Assembly (NCBI RefSeq): GCF_003851545.1
Contig: NZ_BHVX01000007.1
Coordinates: 1 to 64,000, forward strand
DNA: 64,000 bases
Origin: Ralstonia sp. SET104
GTDB taxonomy: Bacteria; Pseudomonadota; Gammaproteobacteria; Burkholderiales; Burkholderiaceae
Direction of reading: 5' to 3'
Positions 8,319 to 16,071 of the stretch are shown one piece after another; position 1 is the first letter of the stretch; every line of letters starts with the position of its first letter. A program made the translations under genes and the position numbers. The notes under the pieces are model-generated. The model did no database searches, was not told the origin of the DNA, and saw only the letters and a list, made by a program, of their open reading frames with translations.

Positions 8319-8655
8319 TGTCTCCAGCTGTTCTGTCGCGCAAATGGCTTTTATACAAAGCCGCGCGTAAGCGCTACTGCATGGCTCGTGTCAGAAACGC
8401 CAACAGCGGTCCTGCGGGTGCTGTCAGGCGATCTAAAGTGCGTTGCCTTTTGCCCCGATGCCAGCGCTTCCGGCATCGGGCGCGGGGGAGGACGCAATTG
8501 CCATTCCCACGACGAGAATATGGTGCTCGCGAAGGGGTACGTGTTCTCCCTGCCCACAGCAGGCTCAGCAGGGCAAGGGGGCGAGATAGCCACCCGGACG
8601 GCCCCACGCGGTGATGACCAACACAGATACATTCAAACGGATCCAAACAGGCCAC
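8319..8655. other. Interval without a confident gene; structured DNA
   Basis: Between the small hypothetical gene and merR there is no convincing gene. It contains a perfect 9-bp hairpin CCCGATGCC / GGCATCGGG (8454-8480) with no T-tract, and a second GC-rich partial repeat around TGCCC/GGGCA (8561-8576). A 93-residue minus-strand open frame (8351-8632) fills it almost exactly but has weaker third-position GC than neighbours and no recognised motif. It could be a long 5' leader of the downstream gene, an RNA gene or a decayed gene. Confidence 0.4.
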
Positions 8656-9114
8656 TCAGCCGCGCCCTCTTGCAGGGCGCGCTTGCGGCTCTGCGGCGGG
8701 CTGCTTGAGCGGCCTCAGATTCATCTTGTTGATTACGCGGCGGGCGCGCTCGGTGCAGTCTTCACCGTCGGGCTGGTGATCGACTTCGCGAATCAGCGCA
8801 AGCAGATCACGCTTGTTTTGCGCCAGGCGCTGTTCCAGCACATTGATTTCTTCGACTTTGTTGCGCAGCGCTTGCAGGAGTTCTTCGCGTGGCCACTCGC
8901 CCAGATGGGCGGGCAACAGGGCGCGGATCTCGTCCAACGAGAAGCCCGCGCTCTGCGCGCGCAGGATGATTTCCAGCCGCGTTAATGATTCGGGCGCGTA
9001 TTCGCGATAGCCATTGGATTGCCGCTCGGCCGGCTGCAGCAGACCGCTCGCTTCATAGAACCGGATACGGGAGGCGGCCACGCCGCTCAGGCGGGCCAGT
9101 TCACCAATCTTCAT
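8656..9114 (-). CDS. MerR-family transcriptional regulator
   Basis: A 152-residue MerR regulator: N-terminal helix-turn-helix MKIGELARLSGVAASRIRFYEASGLL, the wing with SNGYREY, then the dimerisation coiled coil from about residue 75 (REELLQALRNKVEEINVLEQ) and a basic, proline/alanine-rich tail. The effector region has no metal-binding cysteine pair, so it is of the organic-compound or redox type (NmlR/AdhR-like), not a metal sensor; only one cysteine (EDCTER) is present. ATG 9114 is chosen because GGAG lies eight bases upstream; the upstream ATG at 9138 lies inside the operator. It is divergent from the flavin oxidoreductase and probably activates it. Confidence 0.88.
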   Translation of the reverse strand: MKIGELARLSGVAASRIRFYEASGLLQPAERQSNGYREYAPESLTRLEIILRAQSAGFSLDEIRALLPAHLGEWPREELLQALRNKVEEINVLEQRLAQNKRDLLALIREVDHQPDGEDCTERARRVINKMNLRPLKQPAAEPQARPARGRG

Positions 9115-9131
9115 TTGCGTACTCCGCAGGC

Positions 9132-9162
9132 TTGACATTCAAGTTGACTTTAAGCTTAGGGT
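9132..9162 (+). promoter_or_regulatory. MerR-type promoter with elongated spacer
   Basis: A perfect -35 box TTGACA (9132-9137) is followed by a 19-bp spacer and a TAGGGT -10-like element (9157-9162). The spacer holds the 16-bp dyad TTCAAGTTGACTTTAA (9138-9153), imperfect at one pair of positions. A 19-bp spacer filled by a dyad is the classical arrangement of MerR-activated promoters. Confidence 0.72.
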
Positions 9163-9212
9163 TCGGGTGTCGTCAAACGTCAAACGTCAATAGTCAAATG
9201 TGGATGCCACCC

Positions 9213-10448
9213 ATGAAGCTCTTCACGCCCCTCGTTTTGCCCAACGGCGCGGTGATTGCCAATCGCCTTGCCAAGGCCGCCATGGAAGAGAACATGGCCG
9301 ATGCCGATCACGCACCGTCCGACGCGTTACTGCGCTTGTATGAAGCATGGGCGGCAGGCGGCGCCGGCTTGATCCTGACCGGTAACGTGATGGTTGACCA
9401 CCGAGCCATGACCGGCCCGAGCGGCGTCGTGCTGGAAGACGGCGTACATCTGGAACGCTTTCGCCGCTGGGCGCAGGCCGCGCGTGCGCATGGCGCGCAT
9501 GCGTGGGTCCAGATCAACCATCCGGGGCGCCAGATGCCGGCGGCACTGGGGCAGGCCACGCTGGCACCGTCGGCGGTTCCACTTGCGCTCGGCGCGCTAT
9601 CCAAGCAGTTTCCAGTGCCCAGAGCGATGACCGAGGCGGACATCTTCGACGTTCAGCAACGCTTTATGCGTAGCGCGCAACTGGCCGAGCAGAGCGGTTT
9701 TAGCGGTGTGCAGATCCATGCTGCCCATGGTTATCTGTTGAGCCAGTTTCTGTCGCCCATCTCCAATCGGCGGCAGGACCAATGGGGTGGCCCGATCGAG
9801 AATCGCGCGCGGCTGTTGCTCGACATCGTGCGTGGTGTGCGAGCGGCCGTGTCGCCGCAGTTTGTGGTGTCGGTCAAGTTGAACTCGGCCGATTTTCAGC
9901 GCGGCGGTTTTAGCCCCGATGACGCGAAGCAGGTGGTTGAACTGCTCAACCCGCTCGGCGTTGATCTGGTCGAGCTGTCTGGCGGCAGCTATGAAGTACC
10001 TGCCATGCAAGGGCACGCGCGCGATGGCCGAACGCTGGCCCGCGAGGCGTATTTCCTGGAGTTCGCGCGTGACATCGCTGCCATTGCGCGCATGCCCCTG
10101 ATGGTCACGGGCGGCATCCGGCGCCGGGCGGTGGCGGAGCAGGTCATCGACAGTGGGGTCGATATGGTGGGCATTGCCACCGCGCTATCCATTGATCCGA
10201 ACCTGCCGCGCGATTGGGCTGGCGGCAAGAACAGCGCGCCGGTGCTGCCGCCCATTACGTGGAAGAACAAGGCGCTGGGGGCGTTGGCCAACATGGCGGT
10301 CGTCAAGTTCCAGCTCAACCGGCTGAGCAAAGGGCGCACGACGGCCCCGCGTGTATCGCCGCTGCGGGCGCTGATACAGCAACAACTCGCGGCATCTTGC
10401 CAGTCGCGGCGCTATCGACGATGGACGGCACAACGTCAGGCACGCTAG
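9213..10448 (+). CDS. NADH:flavin oxidoreductase, Old Yellow Enzyme family
   Basis: An approximately 411-residue FMN-dependent TIM-barrel oxidoreductase. Family marks are the start MKLFTPLVLPNG, VQINHPGRQ in the first third, HAAHGYLLSQFLSP (substrate- and flavin-binding histidine pair region) and the C-terminal phosphate-binding VTGGIRRR segment. Such enzymes reduce activated alkenes, nitro compounds or quinones. Starts at 9198, 9204 and 9213 are all in frame; I prefer 9213 for family fit and because GTGGA lies about nine bases upstream. It sits alone under the divergent MerR regulator, which suggests induction by an electrophile or nitro compound. Confidence 0.87.
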   Translation: MKLFTPLVLPNGAVIANRLAKAAMEENMADADHAPSDALLRLYEAWAAGGAGLILTGNVMVDHRAMTGPSGVVLEDGVHLERFRRWAQAARAHGAHAWVQINHPGRQMPAALGQATLAPSAVPLALGALSKQFPVPRAMTEADIFDVQQRFMRSAQLAEQSGFSGVQIHAAHGYLLSQFLSPISNRRQDQWGGPIENRARLLLDIVRGVRAAVSPQFVVSVKLNSADFQRGGFSPDDAKQVVELLNPLGVDLVELSGGSYEVPAMQGHARDGRTLAREAYFLEFARDIAAIARMPLMVTGGIRRRAVAEQVIDSGVDMVGIATALSIDPNLPRDWAGGKNSAPVLPPITWKNKALGALANMAVVKFQLNRLSKGRTTAPRVSPLRALIQQQLAASCQSRRYRRWTAQRQAR

Positions 10449-10538
10449 GGCGTATTTTCTGACGGGACTGGCACAGCCTTACCGGTGCGCCGCGTCTCTT
10501 GTAGATTCATGTTTTGCCCCCCAACCGGAAAGCACGAC

Positions 10539-11372
10539 ATGAAACAAGTCACTTTGCCCGACGGCGAACGCGTCTCAGCGCTCGGCATGGGCACGTGGAA
10601 CATGGGCGACGACCGTACTACGCGGGCCGAAGAAATCGCCACGTTGCGCCTGGGCCTCGACCTGGGTTTGCGCCTGATCGATACGGCCGAGATGTACGGT
10701 GAAGGCCTCTCCGAATCGTTGATCGGCGAGGCCATTGCCGGGCGCCGTGATGAGGTCTTTCTCGTCAGCAAGGTCTACCCGCACAACGCCAACCGACGCG
10801 GCATTGCCGCGGCATGTGAGCGCAGCCTGCGCCGGCTTGGCACCGACCGGCTCGATCTGTACCTGCTGCATTGGCGCGGCGATGTGCCCTTCGATGAAAC
10901 GGTGGAAGGTCTGCAGGCCCTGCAGCGCGAAGGCAAGATCCGCCACTATGGCGTGAGCAACCTCGACTTGTCGGATATGGACGAATTGTGGGGCATGCCG
11001 GGCGGCGATGGGATCGCCGTTAACCAACTGCTGTACAACCTCAGCCGGCGCGGCATCGAGTGGGACTTGCTACCCTGGCTGCGCGAGCGCCGCGTGCCGG
11101 TAATGGCCTATTCGCCCATCGAGCAGGCGCGGTTGGTTCGGCATCCGAAGCTGGTGCGTTTTGCGCAGGAGTGCGGTATGACGCCGGCACAGGTGGCGCT
11201 GGCGTGGTTGCTGGCGCGTGACGGCATCATCGCGATTCCGAAGACGGGCCATCGTGAGCGCTTGCGCGAGAACATCGGCGCGCTGTCGCACACGCTCACG
11301 GCTGAGCAGCTCGCTACGTTGGACAGCATCTTCCCGCCGCCCAAAGGGCCGCGCGCGTTGGAGATGCTGTAA
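10539..11372 (+). CDS. Aldo/keto reductase
   Basis: A 277-residue NADPH-dependent AKR. The catalytic tetrad can be read as D in LIDTAEMYG, Y in EMYGEG, K in FLVSKVYP and H in LYLLHWRG; the C-terminal IPKTGHRERLREN segment is the usual cofactor-binding motif. This is the bacterial YeaE/2,5-diketo-gluconate reductase-like branch acting on small aldehydes. ATG 10539 is preceded by GGAA. It follows the flavin oxidoreductase by 90 bp on the same strand and may belong to the same stress response. Its last base is four bases from the convergent lipoprotein gene. Confidence 0.88.
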   Translation: MKQVTLPDGERVSALGMGTWNMGDDRTTRAEEIATLRLGLDLGLRLIDTAEMYGEGLSESLIGEAIAGRRDEVFLVSKVYPHNANRRGIAAACERSLRRLGTDRLDLYLLHWRGDVPFDETVEGLQALQREGKIRHYGVSNLDLSDMDELWGMPGGDGIAVNQLLYNLSRRGIEWDLLPWLRERRVPVMAYSPIEQARLVRHPKLVRFAQECGMTPAQVALAWLLARDGIIAIPKTGHRERLRENIGALSHTLTAEQLATLDSIFPPPKGPRALEML

Positions 11373-11376
11373 CGGG

Positions 11377-11796
11377 TCAGCGCGATTTGGCCAGGTAGCG
11401 TTCGTGGTCGACGTAGCTGGTCAGGTAGACGCGCGCTTTGTCGCGAGTGTCTGTGGTGACGCGATCGGCCACCTTGCGTGCGCCGGAAGACGACATTGAT
11501 GCGCTGAGGTAATCGCGGAAGCCATCGTGCATGGTGCGCAGATCCGCCTCGCAGGCATTGAGCGCGGACGACACGACGGCCTTCGTCTGCGTAGTGCCCG
11601 GGACACCGTCGTCGGCATGGCGCTGGACGCAAGCCATGTATCGGGCGCGCAGTGTTTGCCAGCCTTGGTCAGCGCTGGCGGCACCAGTTGTGTTGGTAGC
11701 GCTGCTGGTATCGGCGGGCGGTTGTTGCGGGGCCGAGCCGCATGCACCGAGCAGGGCCAGCAGGACGAGAGACGGGCAAATCAGGGCTTTCTTCAT
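11377..11796 (-). CDS. Predicted lipoprotein of unknown function
   Basis: A 139-residue protein with a lipoprotein signal peptide: MKKALICPSLVLLALLGAC, lipobox LGAC, followed by a low-complexity Ser/Thr/Pro/Ala linker of about 30 residues and a small helical domain with two cysteines (YMACVQ and LNACEAD) that could form a disulfide. Expected to be lipid-anchored in the envelope. No family recognised. The upstream extension of the frame to 11913 is not needed. Confidence 0.75.
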   Translation of the reverse strand: MKKALICPSLVLLALLGACGSAPQQPPADTSSATNTTGAASADQGWQTLRARYMACVQRHADDGVPGTTQTKAVVSSALNACEADLRTMHDGFRDYLSASMSSSGARKVADRVTTDTRDKARVYLTSYVDHERYLAKSR

Positions 11797-11952
11797 GGCA
11801 TGGACTGTACTGCACGGCTCTGCTGCTTGCGGCCTCCGAAGTCGGTTCTGGCTCACCCGGTAACATTTGGAAACGAAAAATTTCGGGCCACGTTTTGCGG
11901 CCGCGCTGCCCACCTCGAAGAACTTACGCAGCGCTCGGCGCGAGCCGCTGCC

Positions 11953-12969
11953 TCAGCCGTTGCGGAAGATGAAGCTGTACGCATTAAGGGCTGGTACGCC
12001 GCCCAGATGGGCATAGAGCACGCGCGAGCCTTCGGGGAATTCGCCGTTGCGCACCATGTCGATCATGCCGTGCATGGATTTCCCTTCGTACACCGGGTCG
12101 GTCAGCACGGCTTCCTGGCGTGCGCACAGGCGAATGGCTTCGAGCGTGCCCTCGTTGGGCAGGCCGTATTCCGGGCCGCCGTAGCGCGTGTCGAGCACCA
12201 CGTCTTTCTCGGTGATGTCGCGGCCGAGGTCGACCAGTTCGGCCGTGTTCTGCGCAATGCGCAGGATCTGCGCGCGCGTCTGAGCGGGCTTGGCCGACGC
12301 ATCGATGCCGATCACCTTGTCGGCGCGGCCATCCGCCGCAAAGCCCACGACCATGCCGGCCTGCGTGCTGCCCGTAACCGAGCACACCACGATGTAATCG
12401 AACTTGAAGCCCAGTTGCGCTTCCTGCTGCCGCACTTCTTCGGCAAAGCCCACAAAGCCCAGGCCGCCGAGCGGATGTTCCGAGCAACCGGCCGGAATCG
12501 GGAACGGCTTGCCGCCGCGCTTGCGCACGTCCTCCATGGCCTGTTCCCAGCTCGGGCGGATGCCAATGTCGAAGCCAGCCGCATCGAGGCGTACATCCGC
12601 GCCCATGATCCGCGACATTTCGATGTTGCCGACGCGGTCGTACACGGCGTCGGAATAGTTCACCCAGTTCTCCTGCACCAGCACGCACTTGAGCCCGAGG
12701 TGTGCTGCCACGGCAGCGACTTGGCGCGTCTGGTTCGACTGAATGCCGCCAATGGAAACCAGCGTGTCGTATCCGCCTTCCAGCGCTTCCGGAATCAGGT
12801 ATTCCAGCTTGCGCGTTTTGTTGCCGCCGAAGGCCAGGCCGCTATTGCAGTCCTCGCGCTTGGCATACAGCTCCACTTTGCCGCCCAGGTGTGCGCTCAG
12901 CCGTTTCAGTGGCTGGATGGGCGTTGGCCCAAACGTCAGGGGATAACGAGGAAATCTCTGCAGGTTCAT
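11953..12969 (-). CDS. acdS: 1-aminocyclopropane-1-carboxylate deaminase
   Basis: The PLP enzyme (EC 3.5.99.7) opens ACC, the ethylene precursor of plants, to 2-oxobutanoate and ammonia. The product has 338 residues, the standard length. K51 (GGNKTRK) is the PLP lysine and S78 (GIQSNQ) the nucleophilic serine; Y294 and E295 (VYEGKSMHG) and L322 (AHLGG) are present. E295 and L322 are the accepted residues separating true ACC deaminase from D-cysteine desulfhydrase, which has other residues there. AAGGAG lies seven bases before ATG 12969. It is divergent from the Lrp-type regulator acdR, the usual arrangement. The activity suggests life near plants, though it may also serve in D-amino-acid use. 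Confidence 0.96.
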   Translation of the reverse strand: MNLQRFPRYPLTFGPTPIQPLKRLSAHLGGKVELYAKREDCNSGLAFGGNKTRKLEYLIPEALEGGYDTLVSIGGIQSNQTRQVAAVAAHLGLKCVLVQENWVNYSDAVYDRVGNIEMSRIMGADVRLDAAGFDIGIRPSWEQAMEDVRKRGGKPFPIPAGCSEHPLGGLGFVGFAEEVRQQEAQLGFKFDYIVVCSVTGSTQAGMVVGFAADGRADKVIGIDASAKPAQTRAQILRIAQNTAELVDLGRDITEKDVVLDTRYGGPEYGLPNEGTLEAIRLCARQEAVLTDPVYEGKSMHGMIDMVRNGEFPEGSRVLYAHLGGVPALNAYSFIFRNG

Positions 12970-13046
12970 GAACTGGCTCCTTCCGTGCCGCACGTGGCGG
13001 GATGTCGGAAACCAATGGTACGCAGAACAACGAGAAATGGGATTGC

Positions 13047-13092
13047 AAAAATAAACTAATATTCAAAACGAATCCAATCGAAATTTATTTTT
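13047..13092. promoter_or_regulatory. acdS-acdR intergenic operator region
   Basis: In the 145-bp divergent interval an AT-rich stretch carries a nine-base inverted repeat AAAAATAAA (13047-13055) and TTTATTTTT (13084-13092), with TTCAAAA/TTTTTGAA-like elements between and beside them. Such AT-rich, widely spaced dyads suit an Lrp-type octamer; AcdR is known to bind the acdS promoter region in other genera. Confidence 0.5.
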
Positions 13093-13114
13093 GAATTCTA
13101 TTTGTTTCTTGGAA

Positions 13115-13636
13115 ATGAAAAAAGGCGGAACAAAATTGCAGGATGCGTCCGGCGATGCGGTGGCTTCTGCGCGCCACGCCTTGGATCGCACCGATCGGGC
13201 GATTCTCAGGGCACTTCAGCGCGATGCGTCCATCTCCAACGTCGCGCTCGCGGCCAAGGTGAGCCTGAGCCCGCCGGCCTGTCTGCGCCGGGTGGAACGG
13301 CTCAAGGCGCTGGGGCTGATCAAGGGGATCGTTGCGCTGCTCGATCCGCGTGCGCTGGATCTGGGGTCACTGGTGATGATCGGCGTCGTGCTGGATCGCT
13401 CGACGCCGGAATCCTTCGCGGCATTTGAGAAGGCGGCGCAGAAGGTCTCAGGCTGCCTGGAATGCCATGTCGTGACCGGCGAGTTTGACTACTTCATGCT
13501 CGTGCGCACGAAAGACAGCGAGGGTTACAACCGCCTCCATGCCGAACAGTTGCTGTATCTGCCAGGCGTGCGGCAAATCCGGACGTTCATGGTGCTCAAG
13601 CAGGTGCTGTCCACGACGGAACTGCCGGTGGCGTAA
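13115..13636 (+). CDS. acdR: Lrp/AsnC-family activator of acdS
   Basis: A 173-residue Lrp/AsnC regulator: helix-turn-helix with VALAAKVSLSPPACLRRVERLKALGLI, then the RAM ligand-binding beta-alpha-beta domain containing ECHVVTGEFDYFMLVRTKD and VRQIRTFMVLKQV. Genome position directly divergent from acdS identifies it as AcdR. ATG 13115 is chosen; an in-frame TTG at 13091 would add eight residues and overlaps the operator. About 20 residues of extension precede the HTH. It ends four bases from the convergent cysteine desulfurase fusion gene. Confidence 0.9.
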   Translation: MKKGGTKLQDASGDAVASARHALDRTDRAILRALQRDASISNVALAAKVSLSPPACLRRVERLKALGLIKGIVALLDPRALDLGSLVMIGVVLDRSTPESFAAFEKAAQKVSGCLECHVVTGEFDYFMLVRTKDSEGYNRLHAEQLLYLPGVRQIRTFMVLKQVLSTTELPVA

Positions 13637-13640
13637 GGCT

Positions 13641-15119
13641 TCAGGCCTTGCGTTGATCCGTCAGGCGGTTCCAGAGCATTCCAGCCCGGTTCCCGCTTTT
13701 GCAATAGGCGAGGATGGGCTTGGGCAACGTGTCGACCAATGCGCCAAATGCCTCGACATCTGCATCGCCAATGCCATTCGGTTCGACCGGCAGGTAGCGC
13801 GCCTGCATACCCAGTTCGCGGGCAGCAGCGGCAATGTCTTCAAACGTGGGCTGATCAATGCTCTCGCCGTCAGGACGATTGCAGATCACCGAGCGGAAAC
13901 CTGCACTGCGGATGGCTTTCAAGTCCGCCGGAGTGATCTGCCGCGAAGCGGTCAGGCCACTGGATGCCGTGGCCTGGCATTGCTCGATCGCGCGCTCAAA
14001 GCAGGCGATCGCAAAGTCGATGTCCTGCTCCGTCGCAAAGCGGCCAAGGCTGATGCGCACGGTGCGGCCCGCCGCATCTGCATCCAGGCCGATGGCCGAC
14101 AACACATGAGAAGGCGTGCCCGCGGCGGAGTTGCACGCCGATGTGGATGACACGGCAAGATCGTCGCCCAGCATCATCGGGAAGAAGCCGGGCGCATTGA
14201 CCGTCAGGCTCAAGGTATGGGGAATGCGCCGTGCTACGTCGGCGTTCTGCACCACATCGCCAAGCGCAAGAACCGATGCCTTCAGCCGCTGGCTCAGCGC
14301 CGAAATGCGGGCGATTTCCTGTGCAAGGTCTTCCGCCGCCAACTCGCACGCGACGCCCATGCCGACAATCTGATGCGTTGCCAGCGTGCCCGAGCGCAGG
14401 CCGCGCTCGTGTCCGCCACCGTGGATTTGCGGCGCAATTTGCGCTGCGATTTCGCGGCGGACGAACAGCGCGCCGATCCCCTTGGGGCCATACACCTTAT
14501 GGGCAGACATCGACAGCATGTCGATGCCGAGCGCACGCACATCTATCGGCGTTTTGCCGAGCGCCTGTGCAGCATCGACATGGAGCAGCGCGCCTGCGGC
14601 GTGCACGATCTGCGCAATCGCACGAATGTCAGTCAGCGTGCCAAGTTCATTGTTCACCAGCATCAGCGATACGAGGCCGGTTTCGGGGCCAATCGCCGCG
14701 GCTACTGCATCAGCGCTGATTTCGCCCTCGCGGGTCGGGCAGAGATAGGTCACCGAGCAGCCGCGCGCCGAGAGGTTCGCCATCGTGTCCAGAACGGCCT
14801 TGTGCTCAATGCGGCTGGTGATGAGGTGGCGCTTGCTTGTGGCCGTGTCAGCGTAGCCTTTCAGCGCAAGGTTGTTGGATTCGGTCGCGCCCGACGTCCA
14901 GATGATTTCGTCGGCATCCGCACCAATGAGCTTGGCGACCTGCTCGCGTGCGTGCTCAACTTTGTTCCGTGCAACACGGCCGGTTGCGTGCGAACTCGAC
15001 GCCGGGTTGCCGAACGCGCCTTCCATGCCAAGGCAGGCTGTCATCGCTGCAATCACGCGAGGGTCGGCCGGCGTTGTGGCTGCGTAGTCGAGGTAATGCA
15101 AGGTGTTGGTGTCGCTCAT
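13641..15119 (-). CDS. Cysteine desulfurase fused to a DUF442 (TIGR01244-like) sulfurtransferase domain
   Basis: A 492-residue two-domain protein. Residues 1 to about 385 form a fold-type-I PLP cysteine desulfurase of the NifS/IscS class: PLP lysine K208 in SAHKVYGPKG, HVDAAQ in the cofactor pocket, and catalytic C329 in SSTSACNSAAG on the mobile loop. Residues of about 393-492 form a complete DUF442 domain (QITPADL, VICNRPDGE, ending in AYCKSGNRAG with thiol C473), a phosphatase-like fold seen on or beside Blh persulfide dioxygenases. No scaffold, ferredoxin or chaperone genes of the Isc system are nearby. The divergent regulator resembles cysteine-responsive DecR. A likely job is persulfide transfer from C329 to C473 during cysteine breakdown; this is inference. 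Confidence 0.92.
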   Translation of the reverse strand: MSDTNTLHYLDYAATTPADPRVIAAMTACLGMEGAFGNPASSSHATGRVARNKVEHAREQVAKLIGADADEIIWTSGATESNNLALKGYADTATSKRHLITSRIEHKAVLDTMANLSARGCSVTYLCPTREGEISADAVAAAIGPETGLVSLMLVNNELGTLTDIRAIAQIVHAAGALLHVDAAQALGKTPIDVRALGIDMLSMSAHKVYGPKGIGALFVRREIAAQIAPQIHGGGHERGLRSGTLATHQIVGMGVACELAAEDLAQEIARISALSQRLKASVLALGDVVQNADVARRIPHTLSLTVNAPGFFPMMLGDDLAVSSTSACNSAAGTPSHVLSAIGLDADAAGRTVRISLGRFATEQDIDFAIACFERAIEQCQATASSGLTASRQITPADLKAIRSAGFRSVICNRPDGESIDQPTFEDIAAAARELGMQARYLPVEPNGIGDADVEAFGALVDTLPKPILAYCKSGNRAGMLWNRLTDQRKA

Positions 15120-15182
15120 TTTGTTTTCTTGCTGCGGTAGGGGCAGGAAAATGATACGGCGGATGATCCAGAAAAATAATTT

Positions 15183-15209
15183 AAAGTTTCCTTCGAATTT
15201 GGAAACTTT
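15183..15209. promoter_or_regulatory. Perfect palindrome between the desulfurase fusion and the DecR-like gene
   Basis: AAAGTTTCC (15183-15191) and GGAAACTTT (15201-15209) are perfect inverted repeats separated by nine bases. A further GGAAAGTTTTC follows at 15212. This sits 64 bp from the desulfurase start and 55 bp from the regulator start, the expected position for an Lrp-family operator controlling both genes. Confidence 0.7.
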
Positions 15210-15263
15210 GCGGAAAGTTTTCTCTAAAATTGAGATTTTATAGAAGCTGATTTCTGAATCGAA

Positions 15264-15734
15264 ATGGATGCCATTGACCGCGAATTACTGAGGCTGTTGC
15301 AGGCCGACGCAACGCTGCCTATTGCAGAACTCGCGCAGCGCGTGAATCTCTCGCAGACACCGTGCTGGAAGCGGGTGCAACGGCTCAAGGACACGGGGGT
15401 CATCCGCGCGCAGGTGGCGCTGTGCGATGCGCGCAAACTGGGTGTCGGTACGACAGTGTTTGTTGCTGTTCGAACTGACCAGCACACGGAAAAGTGGGCG
15501 CAGCGTTTCACGCAGGTGGTGCGCGACATGCCGGAAGTGGTTGAGGTCTACCGGATGAGCGGCGAAATGGACTATCTGTTGCGCGTTGCCGTAGCCGGCA
15601 TTGAAGACTACGACCGCGTCTACAAGCACCTCATTAAGGCCGTGCCGCTCTCGGATGTGAGTTCATCGTTCTCGATGGAGCAGATCAAGTATTCGACTGC
15701 GTTGCCGGTGCGCGATGGTGGTCAGGCGGATTGA
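15264..15734 (+). CDS. Lrp/AsnC-family regulator resembling DecR/CyuR (cysteine-responsive)
   Basis: A 156-residue Lrp-family protein: HTH with LAQRVNLSQTPCWKRVQRLKDTGVI, then RAM domain with MPEVVEVYRMSGEMDYLLRV and the C-terminal SSFSMEQIKYSTALPV. From memory these segments (TPCWKR, MPEV, GE-DYL-RV, SSF-MEQIKY-T-LP) closely follow E. coli DecR/YbaO, which senses cysteine and activates cysteine breakdown. It is divergent from the desulfurase-DUF442 gene across a perfect palindrome, which fits activation of that gene by excess cysteine. Identity should be confirmed by alignment. Confidence 0.85.
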   Translation: MDAIDRELLRLLQADATLPIAELAQRVNLSQTPCWKRVQRLKDTGVIRAQVALCDARKLGVGTTVFVAVRTDQHTEKWAQRFTQVVRDMPEVVEVYRMSGEMDYLLRVAVAGIEDYDRVYKHLIKAVPLSDVSSSFSMEQIKYSTALPVRDGGQAD

Positions 15735-16071
15735 ACGCAACCCTCGATTGTCGTCATGAGAGCTTGCATCGCTTTGCCATGGTGATCGGGGCTTACACAG
15801 ACTGGACTGGGGTTGCGCCGCCATGACGGTCACTATCTGGCGAACTCCTATGCGGACGGCTGTGATCGCCGTATATCGGCCAACCCGATCGGAATCGAAG
15901 ACCTCTACGAGCTGCCGCTGCATTCACAGTTGACGTGAGCTATGGGCGCGCAGCTCTCCATTGGATGTATTGCGGCGGCGGTATTGGCGTTGCGTGGGAT
16001 AACCCGGGAATCGCCTTCCAAGGCTATTCCGATGCAGCGGTTACCCACGTTCTTGATTTTCAGGGGGAATG
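15735..16071. other. Gene-poor interval with a possible gene remnant
   Basis: No complete gene is visible. A short open stretch at 15807-15938 encodes a 43-residue peptide with ordinary codon use (LRRHDGHYLANSYADG and ANPIGIEDLYELPLHS) with no start codon context, preceded by an in-frame stop. It looks like the tail of a decayed gene. The rest shows nothing I recognise. Confidence 0.35.

Noticed and set aside
11953-12969. D-cysteine desulfhydrase instead of ACC deaminase
   Set aside because: E295 and L322 are both the ACC-deaminase residues, and acdR is adjacent.
11527-13059. A 510-residue plus-strand open frame opposite the lipoprotein and acdS
   Set aside because: It mirrors acdS on the other strand, has no recognisable domain and follows the codon shadow expected in GC-rich DNA.
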